Of a stretch of 64,000 nt of DNA, positions 6,849 through 17,808 are shown in pieces; the first letter of the stretch is position 1; every line of letters begins with the position of its first letter. A model generated the notes under the pieces. It made no database searches and was not told the DNA's origin. It worked only from the letters and a program-made list of their open reading frames with translations. The position numbers were made by a program, and so were the translations under genes. Source of the DNA: Pseudomonas piscis (lineage in GTDB: Bacteria > Pseudomonadota > Gammaproteobacteria > Pseudomonadales > Pseudomonadaceae); assembly GCF_009380155.1 (NCBI RefSeq), contig NZ_WHUV01000003.1, forward strand, positions 372,001-436,000, in the 5' to 3' direction.

Positions 6849-8894
6849 TTACTTGATCCGCTGGCCGGGCTTGGCGCCGCTGTCGGGGCTCAGCAGGTAG
6901 ATTTCTTCACCGCCTGGGCCGGCAGCCATCACCATGCCCTCGGAGATACCGAACTTCATTTTCCGCGGCTTGAGGTTGGCGATCATCATGGTCAGGCGAC
7001 CGTCGAGCTTGGACGGGTCCGGGTAGGCGCTCTTGATCCCGGAGAAGACATTGCGCTGTTCATCGCCGATATCCAGGGTCAGGCGCAGCAGCTTGTCGGC
7101 ACCTTCCACGGCTTCGGCCTTGACGATCAACGCCACGCGCAAGTCGATGGCGGCGAAGGTGTCGAAGTCGACTTCCGGCGACAGCGGGTCCTTGGCCAGT
7201 TCGCCATTGCCCTTGGGCGCACCGGTGTCGGTCTGGCTGGCGACGAGGTCTTCCTTCGAGGCGTCGGTCATGGCTTGTACTTTCACTGGGTCGATCCGCG
7301 TCATCAGCGGCTTGAATTCGTTGAGCTGATGGTTGGCCAGCAATTGCTGGTGGTCGTTCCAGGTCAGTGCCGGGACGTTGAGGAATGCCTCGGCGTCGGC
7401 GGCCAGGACCGGCAGTACCGGCTTGAGGAAAATCACCAGCTGGCGGAACAGGTTGATGCCGGTGGCGCAGATGGCCTGGACTTCATCCTGCTTGCCTTCC
7501 TGCTTGTTCAGCGACCAGGGCGCCTTGTCGGCGATCCAGGCGTTGGCGCGGTCGGCCAGGGCCATGATCTCGCGCATGGCACGGGCGAAGTCACGGGCCT
7601 CGTAGGCCTCGGCGATGCTCGGCGCGGCGGCCAGGAAGGCCTCGGTCAGCTCGGGGGCGGCGTTGGTGTCGACCATCACCCCGGCATTGCCCTTGTGGAT
7701 GAACCCGGCGCAACGGCTGGCGATGTTGACCACCTTGCCTACCAGGTCGGAGTTGACCTTCTGCACGAAGTCCTCGAGGTTCAGGTCCAGGTCGTCGACG
7801 CCACGGCCCAGCTTGGAGGCGTAGTAGTAGCGCAGGTATTCCGGCGACAGGTGGTCCAGGTAGGTGCGGGCCTTGATGAAGGTGCCGCGGGACTTGGACA
7901 TCTTGTGGCCGTTGACGGTCAGGTAACCGTGGACGTTGATCGCCGTGGGCTTGCGAAAGCCCGCGCCCTCGAGCATGGCGGGCCAGAACAGGGCGTGGAA
8001 GTTGACGATGTCCTTGCCGATGAAATGGTACAGCTCGGCGCTGGAGTCCTTGGCCCAGAACGCATTGAAGTCCAGTTCCGGACGGCGGGCGCAGAGGTTC
8101 TTGAAGCTGGCCATGTAGCCGATCGGCGCGTCCAGCCAGACATAGAAGTACTTGCCTGGCTCATCGGGGATCTCGAAGCCGAAGTACGGCGCATCGCGGG
8201 AGATATCCCACTGCTGCAGGCCGGCATCCAGCCATTCGGCGATCTTGTTGGCCACGGCGTCTTGCAGGGTGCCGCTGCGGGTCCAGGTCTGCAGCATCTG
8301 CTGGAAGTCCGGCAGCTTGAAGAAGAAGTGCTGGGACTCCTTGAGCACCGGAGTGGCGCCGGAGATCGCCGACTTCGGATCCTTCAGGTCGGTGGGGGCG
8401 TAGGTGGCGCCGCATTTCTCGCAGTTGTCGCCGTATTGATCCTCGGTGCCGCACTTGGGGCAGGTGCCCTTGATGAAGCGGTCGGCCAGGAACATTTTCT
8501 TGTCCGGGTCGAAATACTGGGTGATGGCGCGCGTGGCGATGTGCCCGGCATCCCGCAGCTTGAGGTAGATCTGGCTCGACAGCTCGCGGTTTTCCTCGGC
8601 GTGGGTCGAGTGGAAGTTGTCGAAGTCCACCAGGAAGTCGGCAAAGTCGGCGCTGTGCTCAGCCTGGACGTTGGCGATCAGTTGTTCCGGGGTGATGCCT
8701 TCTTTTTCCGCGCGCAACATGATGGCCGAGCCGTGGGCGTCGTCGGCGCAGACATAGACGCATTGGTTGCCGCGGTGCTTCTGGAAGCGCACCCACATGT
8801 CGGTCTGGATGTACTCGAGCATGTGGCCAAGGTGGATGGAACCATTGGCATAGGGCAGGGCGCTGGTGACGAGGATCTTGCGTGGCTCGGACAT
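6849..8894 (-). CDS. metG: Methionyl-tRNA synthetase
   Basis: Charges tRNA-Met. At 681 residues it is full length. The class I HIGH motif is seen as HLGH near residue 22. The zinc knuckle pair CPKC...CEKC lies around residues 144-162, and KMSKS around residue 332 (GHKMSKSRGT). A C-terminal EMAP-II/Trbp111-type tRNA-binding domain (about 580-681) shows DLRVALIVKAEAVEGADKL. The start MSEPRKILVTSALPYANG is conserved in the family. It is divergent from mrp, with about 180 bases between. Confidence 0.98.
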   Translation of the reverse strand: MSEPRKILVTSALPYANGSIHLGHMLEYIQTDMWVRFQKHRGNQCVYVCADDAHGSAIMLRAEKEGITPEQLIANVQAEHSADFADFLVDFDNFHSTHAEENRELSSQIYLKLRDAGHIATRAITQYFDPDKKMFLADRFIKGTCPKCGTEDQYGDNCEKCGATYAPTDLKDPKSAISGATPVLKESQHFFFKLPDFQQMLQTWTRSGTLQDAVANKIAEWLDAGLQQWDISRDAPYFGFEIPDEPGKYFYVWLDAPIGYMASFKNLCARRPELDFNAFWAKDSSAELYHFIGKDIVNFHALFWPAMLEGAGFRKPTAINVHGYLTVNGHKMSKSRGTFIKARTYLDHLSPEYLRYYYASKLGRGVDDLDLNLEDFVQKVNSDLVGKVVNIASRCAGFIHKGNAGVMVDTNAAPELTEAFLAAAPSIAEAYEARDFARAMREIMALADRANAWIADKAPWSLNKQEGKQDEVQAICATGINLFRQLVIFLKPVLPVLAADAEAFLNVPALTWNDHQQLLANHQLNEFKPLMTRIDPVKVQAMTDASKEDLVASQTDTGAPKGNGELAKDPLSPEVDFDTFAAIDLRVALIVKAEAVEGADKLLRLTLDIGDEQRNVFSGIKSAYPDPSKLDGRLTMMIANLKPRKMKFGISEGMVMAAGPGGEEIYLLSPDSGAKPGQRIK

Positions 8895-9078
8895 GGGGCT
8901 CGGCTACTTGATGAAACGAAGGTCGGTCACTATAAAACGCCGGGACGGAATTTTCACCCTTCCAGGCGTCCCTGTGCAGCGCAGGCAAGCTCCAGGGGCG
9001 GCGCCGCTCCCTCGCCACGAAGGGAGAGGCGGCGTAGGATAGCCGGCTGATTTTCCTGTCTTGTTATCGGAGTTGCCC

Positions 9079-10173
9079 ATGAGCGCCGTCAATCGCGCAG
9101 CGGTGGAAGCCGTGCTTCGCCAGTACACCGACCCCTATTTGAACCAGGACCCGGTGAGCGCCGGCTGTGTGCGGGACATCGACATCCAGGGCGACCGGGT
9201 CTCGGTCCGCCTGGAGCTGGGCTATGCCGCCGGCCTGTTCCGCAATGGCTGGGCGCAGATGCTGCAACTGGCCATCGAGGGCCTGGAAGGCGTGGGCTCG
9301 GCCAAGGTCGAGGCCAGCAGCGTGATCGTCGCGCACAAGGCCCAGGCCCAGGTACCGGGCCTGGCCAACGTCAAGAACGTGGTGGCGGTGGCATCGGGCA
9401 AGGGCGGCGTGGGCAAGTCCACCACCGCCGCCAACCTGGCCCTGGCCCTGGCCCGGGAAGGTGCCCGGGTGGGCATTCTCGACGCCGATATCTATGGCCC
9501 GAGCCAGGGCATCATGTTCGGCATCGCCGAAGGCACACGGCCGAAGATCAAGGACCAGAAGTGGTTCGTGCCGATCCAGGCCCACGGTGTCGAAGTCATG
9601 TCCATGGCCTTCCTCACCGACGACAACACGCCCATGGTCTGGCGTGGCCCGATGGCCTCTGGCGCCTTGCAGCAACTGGTGACCCAGACCGACTGGGGCA
9701 ATCTCGACTACCTGGTGATCGACATGCCGCCGGGCACCGGCGACATCCAGCTGACCCTGGCGCAGAAGGTCCCGGTGGCGGGTGCGGTGATCGTCACTAC
9801 GCCCCAGGACTTGGCCCTGCTGGATGCACGCAAGGGCATCGAGATGTTCCACAAGGTGAACATCCCGGTACTGGGTGTGGTGGAAAACATGGCGGTGCAC
9901 ATCTGCTCCAACTGCGGCCATGCCGAGCACCTGTTCGGCGAAGGCGGCGGCGAGAAGCTGGCCAGCCAGTACGGCGTCGAACTGCTGGCTTCGCTGCCGC
10001 TGTCGATGCTGATCCGCGAGCAGGCCGATGGCGGCAAGCCGACGGTGATCGCCGAGCCGGATAGCCAGATCGCCATGGTCTACCAGGAACTGGCACGGCA
10101 CGTGGGGGCACGTATCGTGTTGCAGGAAGCTGCCGCCCCGGCGATGCCCAGCATCACCGTCAGCGAAGATTGA
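9079..10173 (+). CDS. apbC: Mrp/ApbC-family iron-sulfur cluster carrier ATPase
   Basis: P-loop NTPase that binds and transfers [4Fe-4S] clusters to apoproteins. At 364 residues it has an N-terminal MIP18/DUF59-type domain (1-85), the deviant Walker A GKGGVGKS at 107-114, switch/Walker B regions DADIYGPSQG and LVIDMPPGTGD, and the cluster-binding pair Cys276-x-x-Cys279 (CSNC). The ATG at 9079 has TCGGAG 5 bases upstream and was chosen over in-frame codons further up. It is divergent from metG, a common arrangement in proteobacteria. Confidence 0.96.
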   Translation: MSAVNRAAVEAVLRQYTDPYLNQDPVSAGCVRDIDIQGDRVSVRLELGYAAGLFRNGWAQMLQLAIEGLEGVGSAKVEASSVIVAHKAQAQVPGLANVKNVVAVASGKGGVGKSTTAANLALALAREGARVGILDADIYGPSQGIMFGIAEGTRPKIKDQKWFVPIQAHGVEVMSMAFLTDDNTPMVWRGPMASGALQQLVTQTDWGNLDYLVIDMPPGTGDIQLTLAQKVPVAGAVIVTTPQDLALLDARKGIEMFHKVNIPVLGVVENMAVHICSNCGHAEHLFGEGGGEKLASQYGVELLASLPLSMLIREQADGGKPTVIAEPDSQIAMVYQELARHVGARIVLQEAAAPAMPSITVSED

Positions 10174-10185
10174 GCCCAGGGCAGG

Positions 10186-10215
10186 CGCTCGTCGCGATTT
10201 AGGTTGCGGCGAGCG
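10186..10215 (+). terminator. Hairpin after apbC
   Basis: A 10-bp stem (cgctcgtcgc / gcggcgagcg, one T-G pair) with a 10-base loop, 12 bases after the apbC stop, is followed by the weak U-tract ttgtt. Confidence 0.55.
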
Positions 10216-10264
10216 TTGTTGCATCAACTCCCGCGCCGCAAGGGCTGGGAGCAGCGTCTTCGGA

Positions 10265-11023
10265 TCAGAGGCGCAAGCCGCCGTCCATTTCCAGGATGCG
10301 TCCGGTGTAGTAGTCGTTCTCGAAGATATAGGCCGCCGAATGGGCGATTTCTTCCGGCTTACCCATGCGCTTGAGCGGAATGCCGGCGGTCATTTTCTCC
10401 AGGGCCTCGGGCTTCATGCCCAGGGTCATCTCGGTCTCGATGAAGCCCGGGGCGATACCGGCCACGCGGATGCCGTAGCGCGCCAGTTCCTTGGCCCAGG
10501 TCACGGTCGCTGCGGCAACCCCGGCCTTGGCCGCGGAGTAGTTGGTCTGGCCGATGTTGCCGGCGCGGGAAATCGACGAGATGTTGATGATGGTGCCGCT
10601 GGTCTTGAGTTGCACCATCTTCGCCGCCACTTCCCGGGTGCACAGGAACACGCCGGTCAGGTTGACGTCGATCACCGACTGCCATTGGGCCAGGCTCATC
10701 TTGGTCGTTTCACCGTCCTTGACCTTGAGCAGCAGGCCATCGCGCAGGATCCCGGCGTTGTTGATCAGGCCATGGATGGCACCGAAGTCCTCGGCAACCT
10801 GATTCACCATATGCTCGACCTGTTCTTCGTTGGCCACGTTGCACAGGTAGGAGCGTGCCTCGACGCCATGGGCTCTGCAGGCCGCGACGGCCTGATCGAG
10901 TTTTTCCTGGTTCAGGTCCACCAGGGCCAGCCTGGCTCCACGGCTGGCGAAATACTCGCCCATGGAGCGGCCCAGGCCTTGGCAACCGCCGGTGATAATG
11001 ATTACTTTGTCAGTGAGTTGCAT
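10265..11023 (-). CDS. SDR-family oxidoreductase (FabG-like)
   Basis: NAD(P)-dependent short-chain dehydrogenase of 252 residues. It shows the cofactor loop TGGCQGLG (residues 11-18), NNAG, the catalytic Ser in NISSIS and the Tyr-x-x-x-Lys of NYSAAKAG, then an IAPGFIETEMT segment and the C-terminal DGGLRL typical of FabG-like enzymes. The substrate cannot be told from sequence; a beta-ketoacyl reductase role is possible but FabG paralogues are many. The ATG at 11023 is preferred over 11029 because AGGA lies 7 bases upstream. It is divergent from the HugZ-like gene. Confidence 0.9.
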   Translation of the reverse strand: MQLTDKVIIITGGCQGLGRSMGEYFASRGARLALVDLNQEKLDQAVAACRAHGVEARSYLCNVANEEQVEHMVNQVAEDFGAIHGLINNAGILRDGLLLKVKDGETTKMSLAQWQSVIDVNLTGVFLCTREVAAKMVQLKTSGTIINISSISRAGNIGQTNYSAAKAGVAAATVTWAKELARYGIRVAGIAPGFIETEMTLGMKPEALEKMTAGIPLKRMGKPEEIAHSAAYIFENDYYTGRILEMDGGLRL

Positions 11024-11186
11024 TCGCATGTCCTGTCAGCTGTCGTGAGAGGGTGTCCTTGTACCAGGGCCCTTCGCGACAGCTGGGCCTGGCCTGGCTG
11101 CAGACGAGTATTGCCCCGTTGGCGTAGACGGACCGTGGTCCGATCGTCCGTCCGTTTTCGACGGATTCTATTGAAGGAGTCATAAA

Positions 11187-11918
11187 GTGAGCGTTGAAGC
11201 TGCCAAGAATGCACGAGAACTGCTGCTCAAGGAATACCGCGGCGTGCTGTCCACGCATTCCAAGTCCATGCCGGGTTTTCCCTTCGGTTCCGTAGTGCCT
11301 TATTGCCTCGATGCCGAAGGTCGTCCGCTGATCCTCATCAGCCGCATCGCCCAGCACACCCATAACCTGCAGAAGGATCCCAAGTGTTCGCTGCTGGTCG
11401 GTGAGCGCGACGCCGATGACGTGCAGGCGGTGGGGCGCCTGACCTACCTGGCCGAGGCCGAGAAGCTGGCCGACGAGGCGTCGATCGAGGCCGCCGCCGA
11501 GCGCTACTACCGCTACTTTCCCGAATCGCAGAACTATCACCAGGCCCACGATTTCGATTTCTGGGTGCTCAAGCCGGTGCGCCATCGCTACATCGGCGGT
11601 TTCGGCGCCATCCATTGGGTCGACCAGCTGACCCTGGCCAACCCGTTCGCCGGCAAGGCCGAGTTGAGCATGGTGGAGCACATGAACAGCGATCATGCCA
11701 AGGCCATCGCCCACTACGTCGAGCTGACCGGCTTGCCTGACAAGGTGCCGGCGCAGATGGCCGGGATCGATACCGAGGGCATGCACCTGCGTATTGGCCA
11801 GGCGCTGTATTGGTTGCCATTCCAAGCCCCTTGCAACACGCCGACACAAGTGCGCGAGGCCCTGGTTTTCCTGGCGCGCGCCGATCAGTGGCCGAAAAAT
11901 CAGACCGTGGATGCTTGA
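11187..11918 (+). CDS. HugZ-family (PNPOx-like split-barrel plus DUF2470) protein
   Basis: A 243-residue protein of the HugZ/HutZ family, related to FMN-binding split-barrel oxidases; some members bind and degrade heme. The N-terminal barrel (1-150) includes GFPFGSVVPYCLDAEGRP and LISRIAQHTHNLQ. The C-terminal DUF2470-like part includes MVEHMNSDHAKAIAHYVEL. It uses a GTG start at 11187 with GAAGGAG 7 bases before it. No heme uptake genes are nearby, so a heme role is only a family-based suggestion. fxsA follows 66 bases downstream, so the two may form one transcript. Confidence 0.85.
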   Translation: MSVEAAKNARELLLKEYRGVLSTHSKSMPGFPFGSVVPYCLDAEGRPLILISRIAQHTHNLQKDPKCSLLVGERDADDVQAVGRLTYLAEAEKLADEASIEAAAERYYRYFPESQNYHQAHDFDFWVLKPVRHRYIGGFGAIHWVDQLTLANPFAGKAELSMVEHMNSDHAKAIAHYVELTGLPDKVPAQMAGIDTEGMHLRIGQALYWLPFQAPCNTPTQVREALVFLARADQWPKNQTVDA

Positions 11919-11984
11919 ATTCACGAATTGGCGACGTCATTTACGGTCTACTGGAAGGCATTCTTCCGCAGAGGAAACCATTTG

Positions 11985-12458
11985 ATGCGCCCTTTTCTGT
12001 TGCTCTTTCTGCTGTTCCCAGTGTTGGAGCTGTTCGTCTTCGTCAAGGTCAGCGCGGCGATCGGGTTTTTCCCGGCGCTGCTGCTGGTCATTCTCGGTTC
12101 GCTGCTTGGCGTGATGGTGTTGCGTGTGGCCGGCCTGGCCACGGCCCTGCGCGCCCGTGAAAGTCTCAATCGTGGCGAGTTGCCGGCCCAGCAGATGCTC
12201 GAGGGCCTGATGCTGGCCCTGGGTGGTGGTTTGTTGATCTTGCCGGGCTTCATCAGCGATGTGTTCGGCCTGCTGATGCTGCTGCCATTCACCCGTCGTC
12301 TGCTGGCCAACAAGATGCGCGAGCGTGCCGAGGAGCAGGCCATGCGCCAGCGCGCCTTCGCCGACGACATGCGCTCGGCCCGTGGTGGTCCTGCGCCGCA
12401 GCAACCCTTGGGACGCGAACCGAACGTCATCGAAGGTGAGTTCGAGCACCGCGACTGA
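11985..12458 (+). CDS. fxsA: FxsA membrane protein
   Basis: Inner-membrane protein named for suppressing exclusion of phage T7 by F plasmid in E. coli. The 157 residues contain membrane segments at LLLFLLFPVLELFVFVKV, ALLLVILGSLLGVMVLRVAG and GGLLILPGFISDVFGLLMLL, the family signature region, then a charged cytoplasmic tail. The ATG at 11985 follows GAGGAAACC and gives the usual MRPFLLLFLLFP start. It sits immediately upstream of groESL, an arrangement seen in E. coli and Pseudomonas alike. A terminator follows. Confidence 0.93.
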   Translation: MRPFLLLFLLFPVLELFVFVKVSAAIGFFPALLLVILGSLLGVMVLRVAGLATALRARESLNRGELPAQQMLEGLMLALGGGLLILPGFISDVFGLLMLLPFTRRLLANKMRERAEEQAMRQRAFADDMRSARGGPAPQQPLGREPNVIEGEFEHRD

Positions 12459-12475
12459 TCGCTTCCAGCCTCGCA

Positions 12476-12501
12476 AACACGGCACCTTCGGGTGCCGTGT
12501 T
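12476..12501 (+). terminator. Rho-independent terminator after fxsA
   Basis: An 11-bp perfect stem (aacacggcacc / ggtgccgtgtt) is closed by a TTCG tetraloop. It separates fxsA from groESL. Confidence 0.8.
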
Positions 12502-12542
12502 GGTTATTGCGCAGGCGATTTAAAAAAATTCATCGACCAGCC

Positions 12543-12570
12543 CTTGTAATAGCCTTGTGCGCCCTTATGT
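12543..12570 (+). promoter_or_regulatory. Candidate sigma-32 (RpoH) promoter of groESL
   Basis: CTTGTAA at 12543-12549 resembles the sigma-32 -35 element CTTGAAA, and CCCTTATGT at 12562-12570 resembles CCCCATNT, with a 12-base spacer. The location about 140 bases before groES suits a heat-shock promoter. No CIRCE element was seen. Confidence 0.45.
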
Positions 12571-12712
12571 AACGGTCACCGCAAGGTTTCTGGTGCTGAT
12601 ACCAGACAGACTTCCGCGTCTCGCTCGTCGAGCCGCAACCGGCCACGCCGGATTTGTTAACCCGCCGGTATCGACACCGGCCGCTGAAAACCACAATTAG
12701 GAGAGATCGACA

Positions 12713-13006
12713 ATGAAGCTTCGTCCTCTGCATGACCGCGTCGTCATCCGTCGCAGCGAAGAAGAATCGAAAACTGCCGGCGGTATCGTTCTGCCTGGTT
12801 CGGCCGCTGAAAAACCTAACCGTGGCGAAGTCGTCGCTGTAGGTACCGGCCGTGTGCTGGACAACGGTGAAGTACGTGCGCTGGCCGTGAAAGTGGGTGA
12901 CAAAGTGGTGTTTGGCCCGTACTCCGGCAGCAACACCGTGAAAGTCGATGGCGAAGATCTGCTGGTAATGGCCGAGAACGAGATTCTCGCTGTTATCGAA
13001 GGCTGA
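12713..13006 (+). CDS. groS: Co-chaperonin GroES
   Basis: Ring-shaped lid for the GroEL folding chamber. At 97 residues it has normal length. It starts MKLRPLHDRVVIRR; the mobile loop region is around EEESKTAGGIVLPGSA, and it ends MAENEILAVIEG. AGGAGA is 9 bases upstream of the ATG. groEL follows after 49 bases, forming the usual heat-shock operon. Confidence 0.99.
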   Translation: MKLRPLHDRVVIRRSEEESKTAGGIVLPGSAAEKPNRGEVVAVGTGRVLDNGEVRALAVKVGDKVVFGPYSGSNTVKVDGEDLLVMAENEILAVIEG

Positions 13007-13055
13007 TTACCCGCGTATTTTCCCGCTACTACACAGTATTTAAGGAATATCGATC

Positions 13056-14702
<1,647 letters not shown>

Positions 14703-14724
14703 GCCAGCCTTACCCCCGTACTGA

Positions 14725-14759
14725 AAAGCCCCGCCGGCGCAAGCCGGCGGGGCTTTTTC
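14725..14759 (+). terminator. Strong terminator after groESL
   Basis: A perfect 15-bp stem (aaaagccccgccggc and its complement) with a GCAA tetraloop and a following T-run lies 22 bases after the groEL stop. Confidence 0.93.
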
Positions 14760-14972
14760 GTTTCCGTTGTCCTGCGGCAAACCCAGGGCAAATGGCTGCC
14801 ATTGTGTTGCCCTGGCTGTCGTCGGGACGTGAGTCCCAGGTGAAAAAAACGTCAAGCCATGGCGACACTGGAAACAGTCACCCGAGCCTTCCGACAAGGG
14901 TGGCGGTGAGCCGGACTTGGCCTTAAGCTGCGCGAGCCAAGACGGCCGTAACTGTATACGGAGAGAGTGCCG

Positions 14973-15656
14973 ATGCGAATCCTACTGGTTGAAGACAACC
15001 GCGATATTCTCGCCAACCTGGCTGACTACCTGGGGCTCAAGGGCTACACCGTGGACTGTGCCCAGGACGGTCTGTCGGGCTTGCACCTGGCCGCCACCGA
15101 GCACTACGACCTGATCGTGCTCGACATCATGTTGCCGGGGATCGATGGCTACACCCTGTGCAAGCGCCTGCGCGAAGACGCGCGGCGAGACACCCCGGTG
15201 ATCATGCTTACCGCCCGCGACCAGCTCGACGATCGCCTCCAGGGCTTCAAGTCCGGAGCCGACGATTACCTGGTCAAGCCCTTTGCCCTTTCGGAGCTTT
15301 CCGCCCGGATCGAGGCGGTGATGCGCCGCAGCCAGGGTGGCGGCAGGCGTGCATTGCAGGTGGGCGATCTGAGCTACGATCTCGATACCCTGGAAGTCAC
15401 CCGTGAGGGACGCCTGCTCAAGCTCAACCCGGTCGGCCTGAAACTGCTGGCGGTGCTGATGCAGAAGAGTCCCCATGTCTTGCGCCGGGAGATCCTCGAA
15501 GAAGCCCTGTGGGGCGATGACTGTCCGGACAGCGACAGCCTGCGCAGCCACGTCCACCAATTGCGCCAGGTGATCGACAAGCCGTTCGCCAAGCCGCTGC
15601 TGCACACCGTGCATGGTGTCGGCTACCGCCTGGCCGAGGGCCGCGATGGAGTTTAA
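14973..15656 (+). CDS. colR: ColR response regulator
   Basis: OmpR-family response regulator of 227 residues. The receiver domain has the acidic pair in VEDN, the phospho-acceptor Asp51 (VLDIMLPG) and the Lys in LVKPF. The C-terminal winged helix includes RSHVHQLRQVIDKPF and HTVHGVGYRL. Identity as ColR rests on the partner kinase, which carries the complete ColS ligand set. In P. putida ColRS protects the envelope against excess Zn and Fe and regulates membrane and LPS-modification genes. The start at 14973 is preferred over GTG 14967. It overlaps colS by 11 bases. Confidence 0.92.
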   Translation: MRILLVEDNRDILANLADYLGLKGYTVDCAQDGLSGLHLAATEHYDLIVLDIMLPGIDGYTLCKRLREDARRDTPVIMLTARDQLDDRLQGFKSGADDYLVKPFALSELSARIEAVMRRSQGGGRRALQVGDLSYDLDTLEVTREGRLLKLNPVGLKLLAVLMQKSPHVLRREILEEALWGDDCPDSDSLRSHVHQLRQVIDKPFAKPLLHTVHGVGYRLAEGRDGV

Positions 15657-16926
15657 GCAGAGCCTTGCCCAGCGGATCATCATCGCCTTTGCGTTGATGA
15701 GCGCCCTGGTGGCCGGGGCCTTCGCCATGGGCATCGTGGCCACCGTGCACCTGGTGGAGGAAAAGCTCATCTCCGCCGGTCTCGGAGGCGACCTGCAACG
15801 CCTGCTGTTGATGGATAACGTCGGCGACTGGAGCCACCGCCCCGAGCCCGACCAACTCTTCTACTACAGTGGTGGTCGCGGCGATTTCGAGTTGCCCAAG
15901 GATCTGCGTCACCTGGACCCCGGGTTCCATGAAGTGTTTCGCGAACAGTTGTCCTATCACGCCATGGTCGAGGTGGTGGATGGCCGGCGCTATGTGCTGC
16001 TGCAAGACCAGAGCGACTTCGAAGAGCGCGAGCGAGTGTTGTTCGCGGTGGTGCTGGTGGGCTTCGTGCTCAGCCTGGCGCTGGCGGTGTTCCTCGGCTG
16101 GGTGCTGGCGCGGCGCGTGATGGCGCCGGTGGTGCGCCTGGCACGCCAGGTACGGCATCGTGACCAGTTGTTGGGCCTGGCACCGCCATTGGCGCCGGAC
16201 TACGCGGCGGACGAAGTGGGAGAGCTGGCCATTGCCTTCGATGCGACCCTGGGCCGCCTGCGCCAGGCGCTCAATCGCGAGCGGCTGTTCACCAGTGACG
16301 TCAGTCATGAATTGCGTACGCCATTGATGGTCCTGGCCACCTCTTGCGAGCTGTTGCTGGAAAACCCGGCCCTGGACCATCGCGGGCGGGCCCAGGTGGA
16401 GCGTATCACTCGGGCCTGTTCGGAAATGCGCGAACTGGTGCAGACCTTCCTGATGCTGGCGAGAGCCCAGCGTGAGGATGCCAGCATGTCGCCGCAGTTG
16501 ACCTTGAGCCAGGCCGCCAACGACCTGCTCGGGGTGTGGAGCGAGTCCATCGAGGCCAAGGGCATCGAGCTGATCTTCGATCCCGGACAGTCCGACGATA
16601 CCCGCTACCACGCCACCTTCCTGCATGCGGTGATGGGCAACCTCCTGCGCAACGCCCTGCACTATACCGAGCAGGGGTTCATTCGCCTGAGTCTGGCGCC
16701 TGGCGGCTTTACGGTGGAGGACAGCGGCGTGGGCATTCCCGAGGAAAAGCGCGAGGCGATGTTCGAGCCTTTCGTGCGTGGCGATGAGAAGCGTGGCGAG
16801 GGCCTGGGCCTTGGCTTGTCGCTGGTCCAGCGTATCTGTGAGAACCAGGGCTGGAGCGTCAGCCTCAGCACCATGACCCCCAATGGCTGTCGTTTTCACG
16901 TTCAACTGCAATCGGCCAAGGCCTGA
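15646..16926 (+). CDS. colS: ColS sensor histidine kinase (Zn/Fe sensing)
   Basis: Inner-membrane kinase of 426 residues. A first transmembrane helix (12-34), a short periplasmic domain (35-130) and a second helix lead to HAMP, HisKA with His221 (SDVSHELRTP) and HATPase_c (NLLRNALHY, GLGLGLSLV). The periplasmic domain holds all residues reported from P. putida ColS work, at identical numbering: His35, Glu38, Glu96, His105, and the ExxE pair Glu126/Glu129. A metal-sensing role is therefore well supported by homology. The downstream methyltransferase and InaA-type genes are plausible targets or partners. Confidence 0.93.
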   Translation: MEFKQSLAQRIIIAFALMSALVAGAFAMGIVATVHLVEEKLISAGLGGDLQRLLLMDNVGDWSHRPEPDQLFYYSGGRGDFELPKDLRHLDPGFHEVFREQLSYHAMVEVVDGRRYVLLQDQSDFEERERVLFAVVLVGFVLSLALAVFLGWVLARRVMAPVVRLARQVRHRDQLLGLAPPLAPDYAADEVGELAIAFDATLGRLRQALNRERLFTSDVSHELRTPLMVLATSCELLLENPALDHRGRAQVERITRACSEMRELVQTFLMLARAQREDASMSPQLTLSQAANDLLGVWSESIEAKGIELIFDPGQSDDTRYHATFLHAVMGNLLRNALHYTEQGFIRLSLAPGGFTVEDSGVGIPEEKREAMFEPFVRGDEKRGEGLGLGLSLVQRICENQGWSVSLSTMTPNGCRFHVQLQSAKA

Positions 16927-17123
16927 TTATCCTGTATGGCCCTGTTTTACGGGGCCTGTCACTTGTCGATTTCCCCTTTGGTATGGCCCCAGGCCACTGC
17001 TCGTACACTGTAAAACTCTGCAATATTTCTTGGCTGGACGGTACGAAGTTTTCACGCGGGAACAACCTGTCGCTGACATGGTGCTGCTTAAGGTAGCGCC
17101 ATCAATTGCAGGAGGTTCTGGCG

Positions 17124-17804
17124 ATGGTTGCACCGATCAAGCTGAAGTTTTCCGAGAAGTACGATACCCAGCATGCCCTGGAGTACCTGCTCAAGCATCA
17201 GGATGGACTGGCGCGCCAGCTGTCCCACAAGCGAGATGAGCACTTGGCTCGCACCGCCTTGTCCCTGGCGGGCGATCCGGGGTTGGTACTGGACCTGCCG
17301 TGTGGCGCTGGGCGTTTCTGGCCGTTACTGGCCGAAAAGAGCAATCGAATCATCATTGGTGCCGATTATTCAGCGGCTATGCTCAACACCGCCACAGTGG
17401 CGCAACCTGCCGAAGTGGTGAAACGGGTACGGCCCTTGCAGACATCGGCGTTTGCCATCGACCTGCCGGACAACGCCGTGGACTGCATTTTCTCCATGCG
17501 CTTGTTGCACCATATCGGCGAGGCGCAACATCGGATGGCGCTGTTGCGCGAGTTCCAGCGCGTGACCCGCGATAGCGTGATCGTCTCGTTGTGGGTCGAC
17601 GGCAACTTCAAGGCTTGGAAACGCAAAAGGATGGAGCGCAAGCGCTCTTTCGGCGCCGAACAACAGGGTTACCAGAATCGTTTCGTGTTACCGGCGGCCA
17701 CGGTCGAAGAAGAATTCCGGCAAGCCGGCTTTAGCGTCCAGCGACATCTGGACTTCCTTCCGCTCTACGCCATGTGGCGAGTGTACGTACTACGCAAGAG
17801 GTAA
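17124..17804 (+). CDS. Class I SAM-dependent methyltransferase
   Basis: A 226-residue protein with a Rossmann-type methyltransferase core. Motif I is LDLPCGAGRFWPLL, followed by an acidic turn (IIGADYS) and DLPDNAVDCIFSMRLLHHIG, as in Methyltransf_11-like enzymes. AGGAGG lies 8 bases before the ATG at 17124, a strong ribosome site. It ends 4 bases before the InaA-like kinase gene, and both follow colRS, so it probably acts on a lipid or LPS-core precursor. That substrate is an inference from context only. Confidence 0.85.
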   Translation: MVAPIKLKFSEKYDTQHALEYLLKHQDGLARQLSHKRDEHLARTALSLAGDPGLVLDLPCGAGRFWPLLAEKSNRIIIGADYSAAMLNTATVAQPAEVVKRVRPLQTSAFAIDLPDNAVDCIFSMRLLHHIGEAQHRMALLREFQRVTRDSVIVSLWVDGNFKAWKRKRMERKRSFGAEQQGYQNRFVLPAATVEEEFRQAGFSVQRHLDFLPLYAMWRVYVLRKR

Positions 17805-17808
17805 AAGG

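Noticed and set aside
6579..9050. 823-codon open frame on the plus strand opposite metG
   Set aside because: It is the antisense of metG and intergenic DNA, rich in Gly/Val/Gln as typical of antisense frames in GC-rich genes, with no family similarity.
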